Shown piece after piece: positions 49,833 through 57,697 of a stretch of DNA of 64,000 bases. Below the pieces are notes generated by a model. That model searched no databases and was not told where the DNA came from. It saw only the letters and a program-made list of their open reading frames with translations. Where the stretch lies: positions 28,294-92,293 of the forward strand of contig DFNI01000037.1 of assembly GCA_002375995.1 (NCBI GenBank). Direction: 5' to 3'. Position 1 is the stretch's first letter, and every line of letters starts with the position of its first letter. Source of the DNA: Acetothermia bacterium UBA3571. GTDB taxonomy: Bacteria > Bipolaricaulota > Bipolaricaulia > Bipolaricaulales > Bipolaricaulaceae. The translations under genes and the position numbers were made by a program.

Positions 49833-50852
49833 TCAACCTCCCACGCGCTGCGCAAGTACCGGCCGGGGATCCACGGCCGCCTGCTCGAATCCCAACTCCT
49901 CCCCCGGGGCCCCCAGGGCGAACGCCAGAAGCTGGGTGAAGTAGAGGATCGGAATCACGTGACGTGTGACGGGTAACGCGTGACGGGTTGAGCTTTTATC
50001 ACCCGTTACGTGTGACGCGTCACCCGGCACGGAGAGTTGGTGGTGTTCCAGGTTGTAGGTGCAGAGGGGGCAACTCGTTACGATGAGGTCCGCGCCCCGC
50101 CGCGCCGCGGCCCCCACGATCTCCAGAACCCGCTCCCGGGCGATCTCGGGGTTCGCCACCGTCTGGTACGCCCCACAGCACTCCACCTTGTGAGGAGAGT
50201 CCACCGCCTCCGCCCCCAGATACTCAAACAGGAGCTCCATCGTCTCCGGCCGATCCGGGTCGTCGATCCCCACCTCCCGGGGCCGAAGCAGCATGCACCC
50301 GTAATAGGGGGCCACCTTGAGGCCGTACAGGGGCCGCTCCACCCTGGCCTCGATCTCCTCGTAGCCGATCTCGTCCCGCAAAAGCTGCAAAAGATGCAGG
50401 ACCTCCACCCCGCCGGCGTAGTCGGGCTCCTCGTCCATGAAGGCGTTTATGCGCTGGAGCCTCTCGGGGTCAGTGGAGACGAACCGGGCTGAGCGCCGCA
50501 GGGTGTTGTAGCACATGGCACAGAGGGTAACCAACCTTCGCTCCCCGAGCTCCTGGACCCGGATGAAGTTCCGCACGGGAGCCACGTGGCGCATAAGGTC
50601 GTCGGAGGAGAGGGAGTAGACCGTGCCACAGCAGTTCCAGCGGGGGAGCTCCGCGAGTTCATACCCCAGGCGCTCCATGGCCGCCTGGGCCGCCCGCTCG
50701 AACCCCCGCGCCTGATCTTTGAGGGCACAACCCGGAAAATACGGTAACGCGTGACGCGTAACGCGTGATGGGGATTTATCGGCTGCGTGACGCGCGACGT
50801 GTGACGCGCGGGGAGCGATGAACGCTTTGGCTTCATTGGACAAGGTTTTCAC
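49833..50852 (-). CDS. hdrB: Heterodisulfide reductase subunit B-like CCG protein
   Basis: A 339-residue protein with two CCG domains: ALPYFPGCALKDQARG, WNCCGTVYSL, CAMCYNTLRR; then YYGCMLLRPREV, VECCGAYQTV and TSCPLCTYNLEHHQ. These ligate the noncubane clusters of HdrB. The first 36 residues and a loop of about 25 residues between CTYNLEHHQL and PILYFTQLLAFALG are encoded by heptamer repeats and are absent from ordinary HdrB. GTG 50852 is the annotated start; TTG 50843 has better Shine-Dalgarno spacing. It could serve HdrABC, the fumarate reductase, or both. Confidence 0.88.
   Translation of the reverse strand: MKTLSNEAKAFIAPRASHVARHAADKSPSRVTRHALPYFPGCALKDQARGFERAAQAAMERLGYELAELPRWNCCGTVYSLSSDDLMRHVAPVRNFIRVQELGERRLVTLCAMCYNTLRRSARFVSTDPERLQRINAFMDEEPDYAGGVEVLHLLQLLRDEIGYEEIEARVERPLYGLKVAPYYGCMLLRPREVGIDDPDRPETMELLFEYLGAEAVDSPHKVECCGAYQTVANPEIARERVLEIVGAAARRGADLIVTSCPLCTYNLEHHQLSVPGDASHVTGDKSSTRHALPVTRHVIPILYFTQLLAFALGAPGEELGFEQAAVDPRPVLAQRVGG
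49954..50032. repeat. Heptamer blocks inside hdrB (C-terminal loop)
   Basis: Two arrays in opposite orientation (about 49954-49988 and 49999-50032) in frame within hdrB, encoding a surface-loop insertion. Confidence 0.85.
50742..50811. repeat. Heptamer blocks inside hdrB (N-terminus)
   Basis: Arrays at about 50742-50773 and 50784-50811 encode HVARH and SRVTRHAL-type peptides before the first CCG domain. Confidence 0.85.
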
Positions 50853-51207
50853 CTCCCTCCCCTCTCTTTCGCAGGCTTTTGATCAAGCCGATCAGCATCC
50901 TGCGCAACCTATTGATGGTGTCTTCCAGCGAAGATGTATCACAACCGAATATCTCCTTCGCCAGTATCAGTTGGGTCTCGAGCTCGGCCAAGGAACCAAG
51001 CGAAACGTATAAGAACTGGACGAACTCCCTGAGGGAGTCACGGGCCGCCCCCTCAGCTATATTGCTTGGCACCGAAATGGCCGCTCGACGCATTTGCGCC
51101 ACGAGGCCATAGGTTTCCTCTCGCGGCAGCGTCGCGCTCAACCGGTAAACCCCTTTCACCAACTGCATCGCTTCCTTCCACACATCGAGATCCTTATGGC
51201 TCCTCAT
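50833..51207 (-). CDS. Four-helix-bundle protein (23S rRNA intervening-sequence/S23 family)
   Basis: A 124-residue helical protein with the S23/IVS family pattern: HKDLDVWKEAMQLVKGVYRL, ETYGLVAQMRRAAISVPSNI, AEGAARDS and FLYVSLGSLAELETQL. Such proteins were first seen in intervening sequences of 23S rRNA genes and also occur as dispersed single genes; function is uncertain. Here it sits between hdrC and hdrB, bordered by heptamer blocks on both sides, and overlaps hdrB by 20 bases. It has no obvious link to redox chemistry, so it may be an insertion. Confidence 0.9.
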   Translation of the reverse strand: MRSHKDLDVWKEAMQLVKGVYRLSATLPREETYGLVAQMRRAAISVPSNIAEGAARDSLREFVQFLYVSLGSLAELETQLILAKEIFGCDTSSLEDTINRLRRMLIGLIKSLRKRGEGGENLVQ

Positions 51208-51212
51208 CCTCT

Positions 51213-51244
51213 ACCCGTCACGCGTCACCCGTTACGCGTCACGG
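51213..51244. repeat. Heptamer block at the hdrC 3' end
   Basis: About four units spanning the hdrC stop (51239) and the gap to the four-helix-bundle gene. Confidence 0.8.
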
Positions 51245-51712
51245 AGTTAATTTCCGTGTGGCTCCGACCAGGGCGATTTGGGGGACGCCCGGCGGGATCT
51301 CCCGCCACGTGAGACCCGTCTCCCCTTTGCGCAAGATGAGGAGCCTCAACGCCTCCATCACCTTGGCGATGTCCACCCCCTTGGGGCAGCGGACCTCGCA
51401 CGCGAGGCACGAGGCACACACCCACGGGGACCGAGACGAGAGCACCCGCTCGTCCCCGAGCTGCAAAAGCCGCAGCACCTCGGCGGGGAGGAGGTCCATC
51501 CCCGAGGTGAACGGGCACCCCGCGGAGCACTTCCCGCACTGATAACAGGCGAACACGTCCTCCCCAGAAAGCTCCTCCACCCGACGCACGAAGTCCGGTT
51601 CCCCCGACGAGATCCGTAACGTGTGACGGGTGACGCGTGACGGGTAATCTGTGGCACCTATTCCCACGTCACGCGTAACGCGTAACGCGTCGCCGCCTAT
51701 TCGTTCAGCCAT
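51239..51712 (-). CDS. hdrC: Heterodisulfide reductase subunit C-like ferredoxin
   Basis: A 157-residue protein with two [4Fe-4S] motifs, CYQCGKCSAGCPF and CASCLACEVRCPKGVD, as in HdrC, which links HdrA to HdrB. The first 32 residues (with DALRVTRD and YPSRVTRHTLR) are encoded by heptamer repeats; ordinary HdrC would begin near SGEPDFVRRVEEL. Overlaps the protease gene by 16 bases. Confidence 0.9.
   Translation of the reverse strand: MAERIGGDALRVTRDVGIGATDYPSRVTRHTLRISSGEPDFVRRVEELSGEDVFACYQCGKCSAGCPFTSGMDLLPAEVLRLLQLGDERVLSSRSPWVCASCLACEVRCPKGVDIAKVMEALRLLILRKGETGLTWREIPPGVPQIALVGATRKLTP
51615..51691. repeat. Heptamer blocks in the hdrC N-terminal region
   Basis: Two arrays (about 51615-51646 and 51665-51691), both in frame, encoding the repeated (S)RVTRH-type peptides. 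Confidence 0.85.
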
Positions 51713-52203
51713 CGTTTCACCTCCGCCAATGCCCGGGGAAGCGCCGCTTCCACATCCGGGGAAAGTCCCTCCCCGAAGGGGGGATCCGGGGGCACCCCGA
51801 TGGCCAGGACTTCCACCTCCGGCACCTCCTCCCCCATCGCGGCCAATGCCTCCAGGGCCGCCCTGAGACCCACCCCATGGAGGTAACCCACCCGGGCCGG
51901 AAGCTCCTTCAGCGGGAATCGCCTCACCTCGCCCACCGGGAGCCAGGGCGCCGCGTCCACCACCAACACCTTCCCGTAGCCCACCATCGCCTCCGCCAGC
52001 CGCAGCCCATCGTGGACCCCTTCGATGAGGTCAATTTCGTGACGCGCGACGGGTGACGCGTGACGGGTTTCCTTTCCCTCTCCCATTACCTTCAATAGGC
52101 GGAGCAGGGCGGGGCCCACCCCGTCGTCTCCCCGATAGGGGTTCCCCAGGGCCACCACCGCCCTAGCGCATGATGCGTTTCTTAAGCTTCCCATCGCTCC
52201 CAT
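51697..52203 (-). CDS. NiFe hydrogenase maturation protease
   Basis: A 168-residue HycI/HoxW-family peptidase that trims the C-terminus of the large subunit. Markers: VVALGNPYRGDDGVGPALL with the first metal-binding Asp, LIEGVHDGLRLAEAM, KVLVVDAAPWLPVGEV with the second Asp, and HGVGLRAALEA. A stretch ETRHASPVARHE near residue 45 comes from a heptamer insertion in a loop. ATG 52203, preceded by GGAG, overlaps the large subunit gene by 41 bases; ATG 52194 or GTG 52161 are alternatives. Confidence 0.88.
   Translation of the reverse strand: MGAMGSLRNASCARAVVALGNPYRGDDGVGPALLRLLKVMGEGKETRHASPVARHEIDLIEGVHDGLRLAEAMVGYGKVLVVDAAPWLPVGEVRRFPLKELPARVGYLHGVGLRAALEALAAMGEEVPEVEVLAIGVPPDPPFGEGLSPDVEAALPRALAEVKRWLNE
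52038..52068. repeat. Heptamer block inside the hydrogenase protease gene
   Basis: About four units inserted in frame in the open orientation; encodes TRHASPVARHE. Confidence 0.85.
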
Positions 52204-53614
52204 AGATCTCCACCGAAAGGGGCATCTCCCCCGGGAGGAAGTGGGTGGCGCACGCCAAACAGGGGTCGTAGGCCCGGAACGCCATCTCCACTCGGTTGAG
52301 GAGCGTCTCGTCCCACACCCCGTCCTCCGCCAGGTGCTTGGCCATGGCCTTCACCGAGAGGCCGATCCCGGCGGCGTTGTGGGTGGTGGCCACGATCATG
52401 TTCGCGTAGGTGACGATCCCGTCGGTGTCGAGCACGTAGTGGTGGAAGAGGGTCCCCCGGGCGGCCTCGATCACCCCCACACCCTCCCCGGGCTCTCCCA
52501 ACTTCCCCCGGACATCCTCCCCGGTGAGGGCGGGCTCCCGGGAGAGGGCCATGACCGCTTCCGCCGCCTGCACCAGCTCCACCAGCCGCGCCCAGTGGTA
52601 GGCGAACGTGGAATGCACCGGCTTTCCCTCGAAGAAGTCCAGGTACCGCTCGTATTCTTCCTGAGCCATGGGGGTGGCCATGCGCTCGGCCACGTTCAGC
52701 CGCGCCAGGGGACCCACCCGGTAGATCCCCGAATTCGGCCCGGGCTCAAGCCCCATCCATCCGAACTCCTTGAGATAGGGAAACTTCACGTAGGTCCACG
52801 TCTCCACGTGTTCGTCCAGAAGCTCCAGGGCATCGGCCGCCGAGCCGTGGTAGATCTCCTTCCCCTCGGCGGAAACGATCCGCAGGGCCCCGTCGTAGAA
52901 GTTGGGGGCCATCTCTTCGTCCACGAGGCCCATGTAGTGGGTGGGGAAGTTGAGCTCCTCTGCCAGGAGGAAGCCCTGGAACGAGGGATCGGGCAGGATC
53001 TTCTCGTGGAAAAGCTCCACGAGATCCTGAGCGAGCTCCACCATAGCTTTCGCCTTTTCCTCCACCGCGGCGCGATCCTCCTCCGAGAGGGGCTTGGCCA
53101 CGCCCCCGGGCAGGGCGAACACGGGGTGGATCGCCTTCCCCCCGATCATCTCCAATATCTTTTGCGCCCCCGCTCGGACCCGCACCACCTTCTTCCCGAA
53201 CTCGGGATACGCCTCCAGCACCCCGAGGATATTGCGCTTCGCCTTCTCGGCGTCGGCCCCCAAAAGGAGGTCCGGACCTCCCAAGAAAATCAGGTGCAAG
53301 AGGTGATCGGAGAAGATGTAGACGTTGTAGAAGAGCTCCCGCTGGATCCGGGCCGGCCCGGGGACCTCTGCGCCGTAGCAGGCGTCCAGACACTTGGCCG
53401 AGGCGAGATGATGGGCTTCGGGGCAGACCCCACAGATCCTCTCCGTGATCTGGGGCATCTCCTCGCCCCTCCTCCCGCGGCAGAAGAGCTCGAACCCTTT
53501 GAGCTCCGGGATCTGGAGGTATGCATCCTTGAGCTTCCCGTCATCGTCCAGGATGAGGAGGATCCTCCCGTGCCCCTCGAGCCTCGTTATGGGATCGATA
53601 AAGAGCTTCTTCAT
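52163..53614 (-). CDS. mvhA: NiFe hydrogenase large subunit (MvhA-like, group 3)
   Basis: A 483-residue catalytic subunit. Nickel ligands: ERICGVCPEAHH (L1) and DPCLACATHFL (L2). After the L2 histidine there are about 22 further residues, the tail removed by the protease encoded next. The start MKKLFIDPITRLEGHGRI is typical of Mvh/Hox-type enzymes. ATG 53614 overlaps the small subunit stop by four bases; the frame open upstream is a shadow. H2 is oxidised here and electrons pass through MvhG and MvhD to HdrA. Confidence 0.95.
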   Translation of the reverse strand: MKKLFIDPITRLEGHGRILLILDDDGKLKDAYLQIPELKGFELFCRGRRGEEMPQITERICGVCPEAHHLASAKCLDACYGAEVPGPARIQRELFYNVYIFSDHLLHLIFLGGPDLLLGADAEKAKRNILGVLEAYPEFGKKVVRVRAGAQKILEMIGGKAIHPVFALPGGVAKPLSEEDRAAVEEKAKAMVELAQDLVELFHEKILPDPSFQGFLLAEELNFPTHYMGLVDEEMAPNFYDGALRIVSAEGKEIYHGSAADALELLDEHVETWTYVKFPYLKEFGWMGLEPGPNSGIYRVGPLARLNVAERMATPMAQEEYERYLDFFEGKPVHSTFAYHWARLVELVQAAEAVMALSREPALTGEDVRGKLGEPGEGVGVIEAARGTLFHHYVLDTDGIVTYANMIVATTHNAAGIGLSVKAMAKHLAEDGVWDETLLNRVEMAFRAYDPCLACATHFLPGEMPLSVEIYGSDGKLKKRIMR

Positions 53615-54603
53615 CTCTTCCTCCGGAACCTCCCGAAGGAGTACATGTAGAAGGTCCCCAGGGGATCGGCCAGGGCCTCCAGGACCCCGTCCTCCTTGGG
53701 GAAGTACTCCTCCCCCTCGTCCTCGAACCGCACCAGCGACGCCAACGCCGAGAGCATCGCCGTCCCCGGGTCGCCGGCCTCGGGGGTGGGGCCGAGGCAT
53801 CCGGTGCAGGGCATCCCTGCCGCGGGACAGAGGGCGTTACAGCCGCCCCGGGTGACCGGCCCCATACAGATGAGCCCCTGCTCCAAAAGACAGGTCTCGG
53901 GGTCGGGGAGGACTTCGTGGGGCCGCACGATCCGCTCGATGCGGCGGTCGTCGTGCCGCACCCTTTGACATTCCTCACACAGTGCCTTCACGTTGGCGAA
54001 GACGTGGGGCGGCTCGGGCATCTCCCCCCCGAGGAGGGCCCCGAAGAACCGAGAGATGAGGGGCGCGGGCGGGGGACAACCGGGGACCACGTAGTCCACC
54101 CGCACCACATCTTCCAGGGGGACCGCCGCATCCAGGAGGTCGGGGAGGGCCGCCTCCCCGTTCGCCCCCGGAGGGGGCCCCGGCCGGAAACCCTTCCCGA
54201 ACACCTCGCGGAAGATCTCCTCCTTGCCCCAGCGGTCCGCCAGCGACGGCACCCCGCCGAGGTGCGCGCAGGCCCCATACGCCACGATGTATTTGGACTT
54301 GGCGCGGAGCAGCTTCGCCATCTCGGCGTTCTCTTCGGTGCGGATGACCCCGTTTATAAGGGCGACATCGATGGAGCCGGGGGGAAGGGCCTCGAGGTCG
54401 GAGCGCTTGGCGTCCACCAGCGCCGGCCAGAAGACGATCTCCACCCGGGAGAGCACTTCCACGATGGCCTCCCCCACCTCCAGGAACGAGACGTCACACC
54501 CCCCGCAGCTCCCAGTCCAGTAAACGGCGAGCTTAGGCTTTGCGTCGCGACGCGGGACGGGCGACGAGTGACGCGTTTCCGTGAGGGATGTGGGCGAGCT
54601 CAT
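53611..54603 (-). CDS. mvhG: NiFe hydrogenase small subunit (MvhG-like)
   Basis: A 330-residue Fe-S subunit without a Tat signal, so cytoplasmic. The proximal cluster ligand motif is VYWTGSCGGCDVSFLEVGEA; later cysteines are in YGACAHLGG, VPGCPPPAPLI, CEECQRV, CLLEQGLICMGPVTRGGC and CPAAGMPCTGCLGP. I chose ATG 54603, preceded by GGAGGGAGAC; ATGs at 54615 and 54663 are in frame. Residues 9-16 (TETRHSSP) come from a worn heptamer block. Confidence 0.92.
   Translation of the reverse strand: MSSPTSLTETRHSSPVPRRDAKPKLAVYWTGSCGGCDVSFLEVGEAIVEVLSRVEIVFWPALVDAKRSDLEALPPGSIDVALINGVIRTEENAEMAKLLRAKSKYIVAYGACAHLGGVPSLADRWGKEEIFREVFGKGFRPGPPPGANGEAALPDLLDAAVPLEDVVRVDYVVPGCPPPAPLISRFFGALLGGEMPEPPHVFANVKALCEECQRVRHDDRRIERIVRPHEVLPDPETCLLEQGLICMGPVTRGGCNALCPAAGMPCTGCLGPTPEAGDPGTAMLSALASLVRFEDEGEEYFPKEDGVLEALADPLGTFYMYSFGRFRRKR
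54543..54576. repeat. Worn heptamer block in the mvhG start region
   Basis: About four diverged units (GCGACGC, GGGACGG, GCGACGA, GTGACGC) in frame. Confidence 0.65.
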
Positions 54604-54659
54604 GTCTCCCTCCATATCCTTACCGCCACCCGGCCGTACGTTTCTTCCACCGTTCATTT

Positions 54660-55124
54660 TCATCGCTCGATTTGAACCTGCCCGTCACGCGTTACGCGTA
54701 ACGCGTCACCCCCGGCCACGATGGGGCCGAGTTCCTTGAGCTCCCGCACGAACTCCGTGACCACCTGGGCGAACCGTTGACCCTCAGTGGCCGAAATCCA
54801 CTCCAACCGCAGCCTCTCGGGCTCGATCCCCAGCTGCGGAAGGAGCTTCTTCAGGAGCACCACCCGGCGCCGGGTCTTGTAGTTGCCGGAGACGTAGTGG
54901 CAATCGCCGGGATGACACCCCCCGATGAACACCCCGTCCGCTCCCCGCTCGAACGCTTCGAGCACCCACTGGGGATCCACCCGGCCGGAACAGGGGACCC
55001 GGATGGGGATGATATTCGGGGGATACTTCAGGCGGCTGGTGCCGGCGAGATCGGCGCCGGCATAGGAACACCACCGGCAGAGGAACGCCACGATCCGGGG
55101 CTCGAACCCGTTTACGCTAGCCAC
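54660..55124 (-). CDS. mvhD: Methyl-viologen-reducing hydrogenase delta subunit (MvhD-like)
   Basis: A 154-residue [2Fe-2S] protein bridging the hydrogenase and HdrA. Conserved cysteines occur in FLCRWCSYAGADLAG, RVPCSGRVDPQWVLEAF and GGCHPGDCHYVSGN. The C-terminal residues GGDALRVTRDGQ are from a heptamer block and replace the natural end. It overlaps hdrA by eight bases, as expected for an MvhD-HdrA pair. Confidence 0.93.
   Translation of the reverse strand: MASVNGFEPRIVAFLCRWCSYAGADLAGTSRLKYPPNIIPIRVPCSGRVDPQWVLEAFERGADGVFIGGCHPGDCHYVSGNYKTRRRVVLLKKLLPQLGIEPERLRLEWISATEGQRFAQVVTEFVRELKELGPIVAGGDALRVTRDGQVQIER
54681..54710. repeat. Heptamer block at the mvhD 3' end
   Basis: About four units encoding the C-terminal DALRVTRDG of MvhD. 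Confidence 0.8.
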
Positions 55125-57162
55125 CCTTCACCTCCACCGCCTCACGCGCGCCCTCAAGCTCCGCCAGGGCCGCCTCCACCATCCTCTCCACCTGGGCGTC
55201 GTCCAGGTTCCGCAGGGATAGGGCCCCGCTGGGACAAGCCGCGACACATGTCCCACATCCCTCACAGAGGAGCTCGTTAACCTGGGCCACCTCCTCCACC
55301 GTGATGGCCCCATAGGGACAGAGGGGCGCACATACCCGGCACCCGGAACAGAGCTCCTCGTCTACCTCCGCCACCTCGGGGGAATGGGTGAGGACGGGGG
55401 CGGAGAGGAGGGAGATGGCCTTGGCCGCGGCCCCGGATCCCTGGGTCACCGCCTGGGGGATGTCCTTGGGCCCCTGGGCCGCCCCGGCGATGAAGATCCC
55501 GCCCGCCAGGGTCTCCAAGGGCCGGAGCTTGGGGTGCGCTTCCTTCAGGAACCCGTTCTCGTCCAAACAAGAGAGCCTGAGCGTCCGGGCGAGCTCCTCC
55601 ACCCCCTCGGGGGGCACCACCGCCATGGCCAACACCACCAGATCCGCCTCCACCTCCACCCGCTGGCCCGAGAGGGTGTCCACGCCCCACACGATGAGTT
55701 TGTCCCCCTCCCGGAAGACCTTGGCCACCTTCCCGCGGATGTAGAGGACCCGGTCCTCCTCCATCACCCGGTGGATGAACTCCTCGTACCCCTTCCCCGG
55801 GGCACGGATGTCGATGTAGAACACGATGGCCCGGCCGTCGGGGACGGCGTGCTTGTAAAGGAGGGCGTGTTTGGCGGTGTACATGCAGCAGATGGCTGAG
55901 CAGTAGGGCTTGTGGAGCTCGGGATCCCGGGAGCCCGCACACTTTATGAACACCACGGTCTTGGGGACCTTGCCGTCTGAGGGGCGACGGATCTCCCCTC
56001 TGGTGGGGCCGGTGGCCGAGAGCAGCCGCTCGAACTGGAGGGGATCGATCACGTCCGGATCCTCGGGGGAGTACTCGGGCAGGGCTTTGGTCTCGTAGAG
56101 GTCGTAGCCGGTGGCGAGGATGATTGCCCCTACCTCCTCCTCGATGACCTCCTCGGACATATCGAAGTCGATGGCCCCGGGCTCGCAGACCTCAGCGCAC
56201 TTGCCGCAGATCAAGGGCTTTATCCCCAAGCAGGTCTCCTCGTCCAGGGTGTAGGTGGAGGGGACGGCCTGGGGGAAGGGGATGTAGATCGCCCCCCGCT
56301 CCAAGAGCCCCCGATCGAACTCGTTGGGGACCCGAACTGGGCATACCTTTTCGCACTCGCCGCAGAGGTTGCAGAGGTCGGGATCCACATACGCGGGCCG
56401 CTTGCGGATCCGCACCCGGTAGTTCCCGATGAACCCCGAGATCTCCTCCACCTCGGCGTTCACCAACAGCCTGATGTTGGGGTGGCGCTCCACTTCTACC
56501 ATCTTGGGGGTGAGGATGCACTGGGAGCAGTCCAAAGTGGGGAAGGTCTCGGAGAGCTGGGCCATGTGCCCGCCGATGGTGGGGCTTCTCTCCGCCAATA
56601 TCACCTCGTAGCCGGCTTCCGCCACGTCCAGGGCTGCCTGGATCCCCGCGATTCCCCCGCCCACCACCAAACACTTGTCCGCGTGGGAGACCTCCACCGG
56701 CTCCAGGGGCATGTTCCCCTTGACCTTCTCCACCATGGTCCGGGTGATCCGGACCGCCTTTTCGGTGGCCTCCAGCCCGGGGTTGTGGACCCAGGAGCAG
56801 TGCTCCCGGATGTTGGCGCACTCAACCAAGTACGGATTGAGGCCGGCCTCTTCGGCAGCCCGGCGGAAGGTGGTCTCGTGCATGGAGGGGGAACAGGCGG
56901 CCACCACCACCCCGCTCAAACGATGCTCGCGGATGGCACGCTTTATCAGGTCCTGTCCGGGATCGGAACACATGTACTCGTAGTCGGTGGCGTACACCAC
57001 CCCGGGGTAGCGGGAGAGCTCTTCCGCCACGCGTTTGACATCCACAACGCCCGCGATGTTGTGGCCACAGTGACAGACGAAGACCCCGATCCTTTGGCCG
57101 CGACGCGTGACGCGTGACGGGTGACGGGTGGACAGATTTCGCGCGTCACTTCGTTTTGACAT
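55117..57162 (-). CDS. hdrA: Heterodisulfide reductase subunit A-like bifurcating flavoprotein
   Basis: A 681-residue flavin-based electron-bifurcating subunit. Order: a heptamer-encoded leader (residues 6-22, with STRHPSRVTRRG), IGVFVCHCGHNIAGVVD, CSDPGQDLI, VVAACSPSMHETTFRRA, the FAD fold CLVVGGGIAGIQAALDVAEAGYE, a four-Cys region LDCSQCILTPKM, a ferredoxin insertion CNLCGECEKVCPV and CGKCAEVCEPGAI, and two C-terminal [4Fe-4S] motifs CSGCRVCAPLCPYGAI and CEGCGTCVAACPSGAL. It would split electrons from H2 between ferredoxin and the HdrBC/fumarate side. ATG 57162 follows GGAGGTCCTGC. Confidence 0.95.
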   Translation of the reverse strand: MSKRSDARNLSTRHPSRVTRRGQRIGVFVCHCGHNIAGVVDVKRVAEELSRYPGVVYATDYEYMCSDPGQDLIKRAIREHRLSGVVVAACSPSMHETTFRRAAEEAGLNPYLVECANIREHCSWVHNPGLEATEKAVRITRTMVEKVKGNMPLEPVEVSHADKCLVVGGGIAGIQAALDVAEAGYEVILAERSPTIGGHMAQLSETFPTLDCSQCILTPKMVEVERHPNIRLLVNAEVEEISGFIGNYRVRIRKRPAYVDPDLCNLCGECEKVCPVRVPNEFDRGLLERGAIYIPFPQAVPSTYTLDEETCLGIKPLICGKCAEVCEPGAIDFDMSEEVIEEEVGAIILATGYDLYETKALPEYSPEDPDVIDPLQFERLLSATGPTRGEIRRPSDGKVPKTVVFIKCAGSRDPELHKPYCSAICCMYTAKHALLYKHAVPDGRAIVFYIDIRAPGKGYEEFIHRVMEEDRVLYIRGKVAKVFREGDKLIVWGVDTLSGQRVEVEADLVVLAMAVVPPEGVEELARTLRLSCLDENGFLKEAHPKLRPLETLAGGIFIAGAAQGPKDIPQAVTQGSGAAAKAISLLSAPVLTHSPEVAEVDEELCSGCRVCAPLCPYGAITVEEVAQVNELLCEGCGTCVAACPSGALSLRNLDDAQVERMVEAALAELEGAREAVEVKGG
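57100..57130. repeat. Heptamer block in the hdrA start region
   Basis: About four units in the open orientation, encoding the N-terminal extension of HdrA. Confidence 0.85.
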
Positions 57163-57697
57163 GCAGGACCTCCTCCACGTACCGCACTCCCTCCTCGAAC
57201 GCCCGGCGGTTGAGGTCCACGGTATGGGGCGGGACCGATTCCAGAACCGCTTGGCGCATCCCCTCCACCGAGACTTTGTCCCACACCGCGGCCAAGGCCC
57301 CCAGCATCACCACGTTGGCCACGATCCGCCGCCCCAGCCGCTCGGCGATCCGCGTGGCGGGAACGGGGATCACCCGCACGTCATCCCGCTCCTCGTATTC
57401 CACGAGGTCGGGATCGACGAGGAGGATCCCCCCTTTGCGGATGTCATGTCCGAACTTCTCGTAGGCTTCCTGGGACATAATCACCGCCACCTCGGGCCTC
57501 TCCACCCGGGGATAGGTGGCGGGGGAGGAGGAGATGACCACTTCAGCGGAACAGGCCCCACCGCGGGCCTCGGGGCCGTAGGATTGGATCAGAACGGCGT
57601 GACGCCCGTCGTGGATCACCGCCGCCCGACCCGTGATTCGTCCGGCGGAGATGATCCCCTGCCCTCCGAATCCAGCAAAACGAACCTCACCCCGCAA
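57146..57697 (-). CDS. korC: 2-oxoacid:ferredoxin oxidoreductase, gamma subunit (KorC-like)
   Basis: A 183-residue gamma subunit: VRFAGFGGQGIISAGRITGR, VLIQSYGPEARGGACSAEVVIS, VDPDLVEYEE, PVPATRIAERLGRRIVANVVMLGAL and ESVPPHTVDLNRRAFEEGV, all standard. It is encoded 11 genes away from korAB yet in the same gene row, which suggests one regulatory unit. The only in-frame start is TTG 57697, since a TGA lies 12 bases upstream; it falls inside a 19-bp inverted repeat. Confidence 0.9.
   Translation of the reverse strand: MRGEVRFAGFGGQGIISAGRITGRAAVIHDGRHAVLIQSYGPEARGGACSAEVVISSSPATYPRVERPEVAVIMSQEAYEKFGHDIRKGGILLVDPDLVEYEERDDVRVIPVPATRIAERLGRRIVANVVMLGALAAVWDKVSVEGMRQAVLESVPPHTVDLNRRAFEEGVRYVEEVLHVKTK

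Noticed and set aside
44017..57130. Heptamer blocks as a CRISPR array
   Set aside because: Units are 7 bases in direct tandem without spacers and are spread through many genes; they have none of the repeat-spacer form of the three real arrays.
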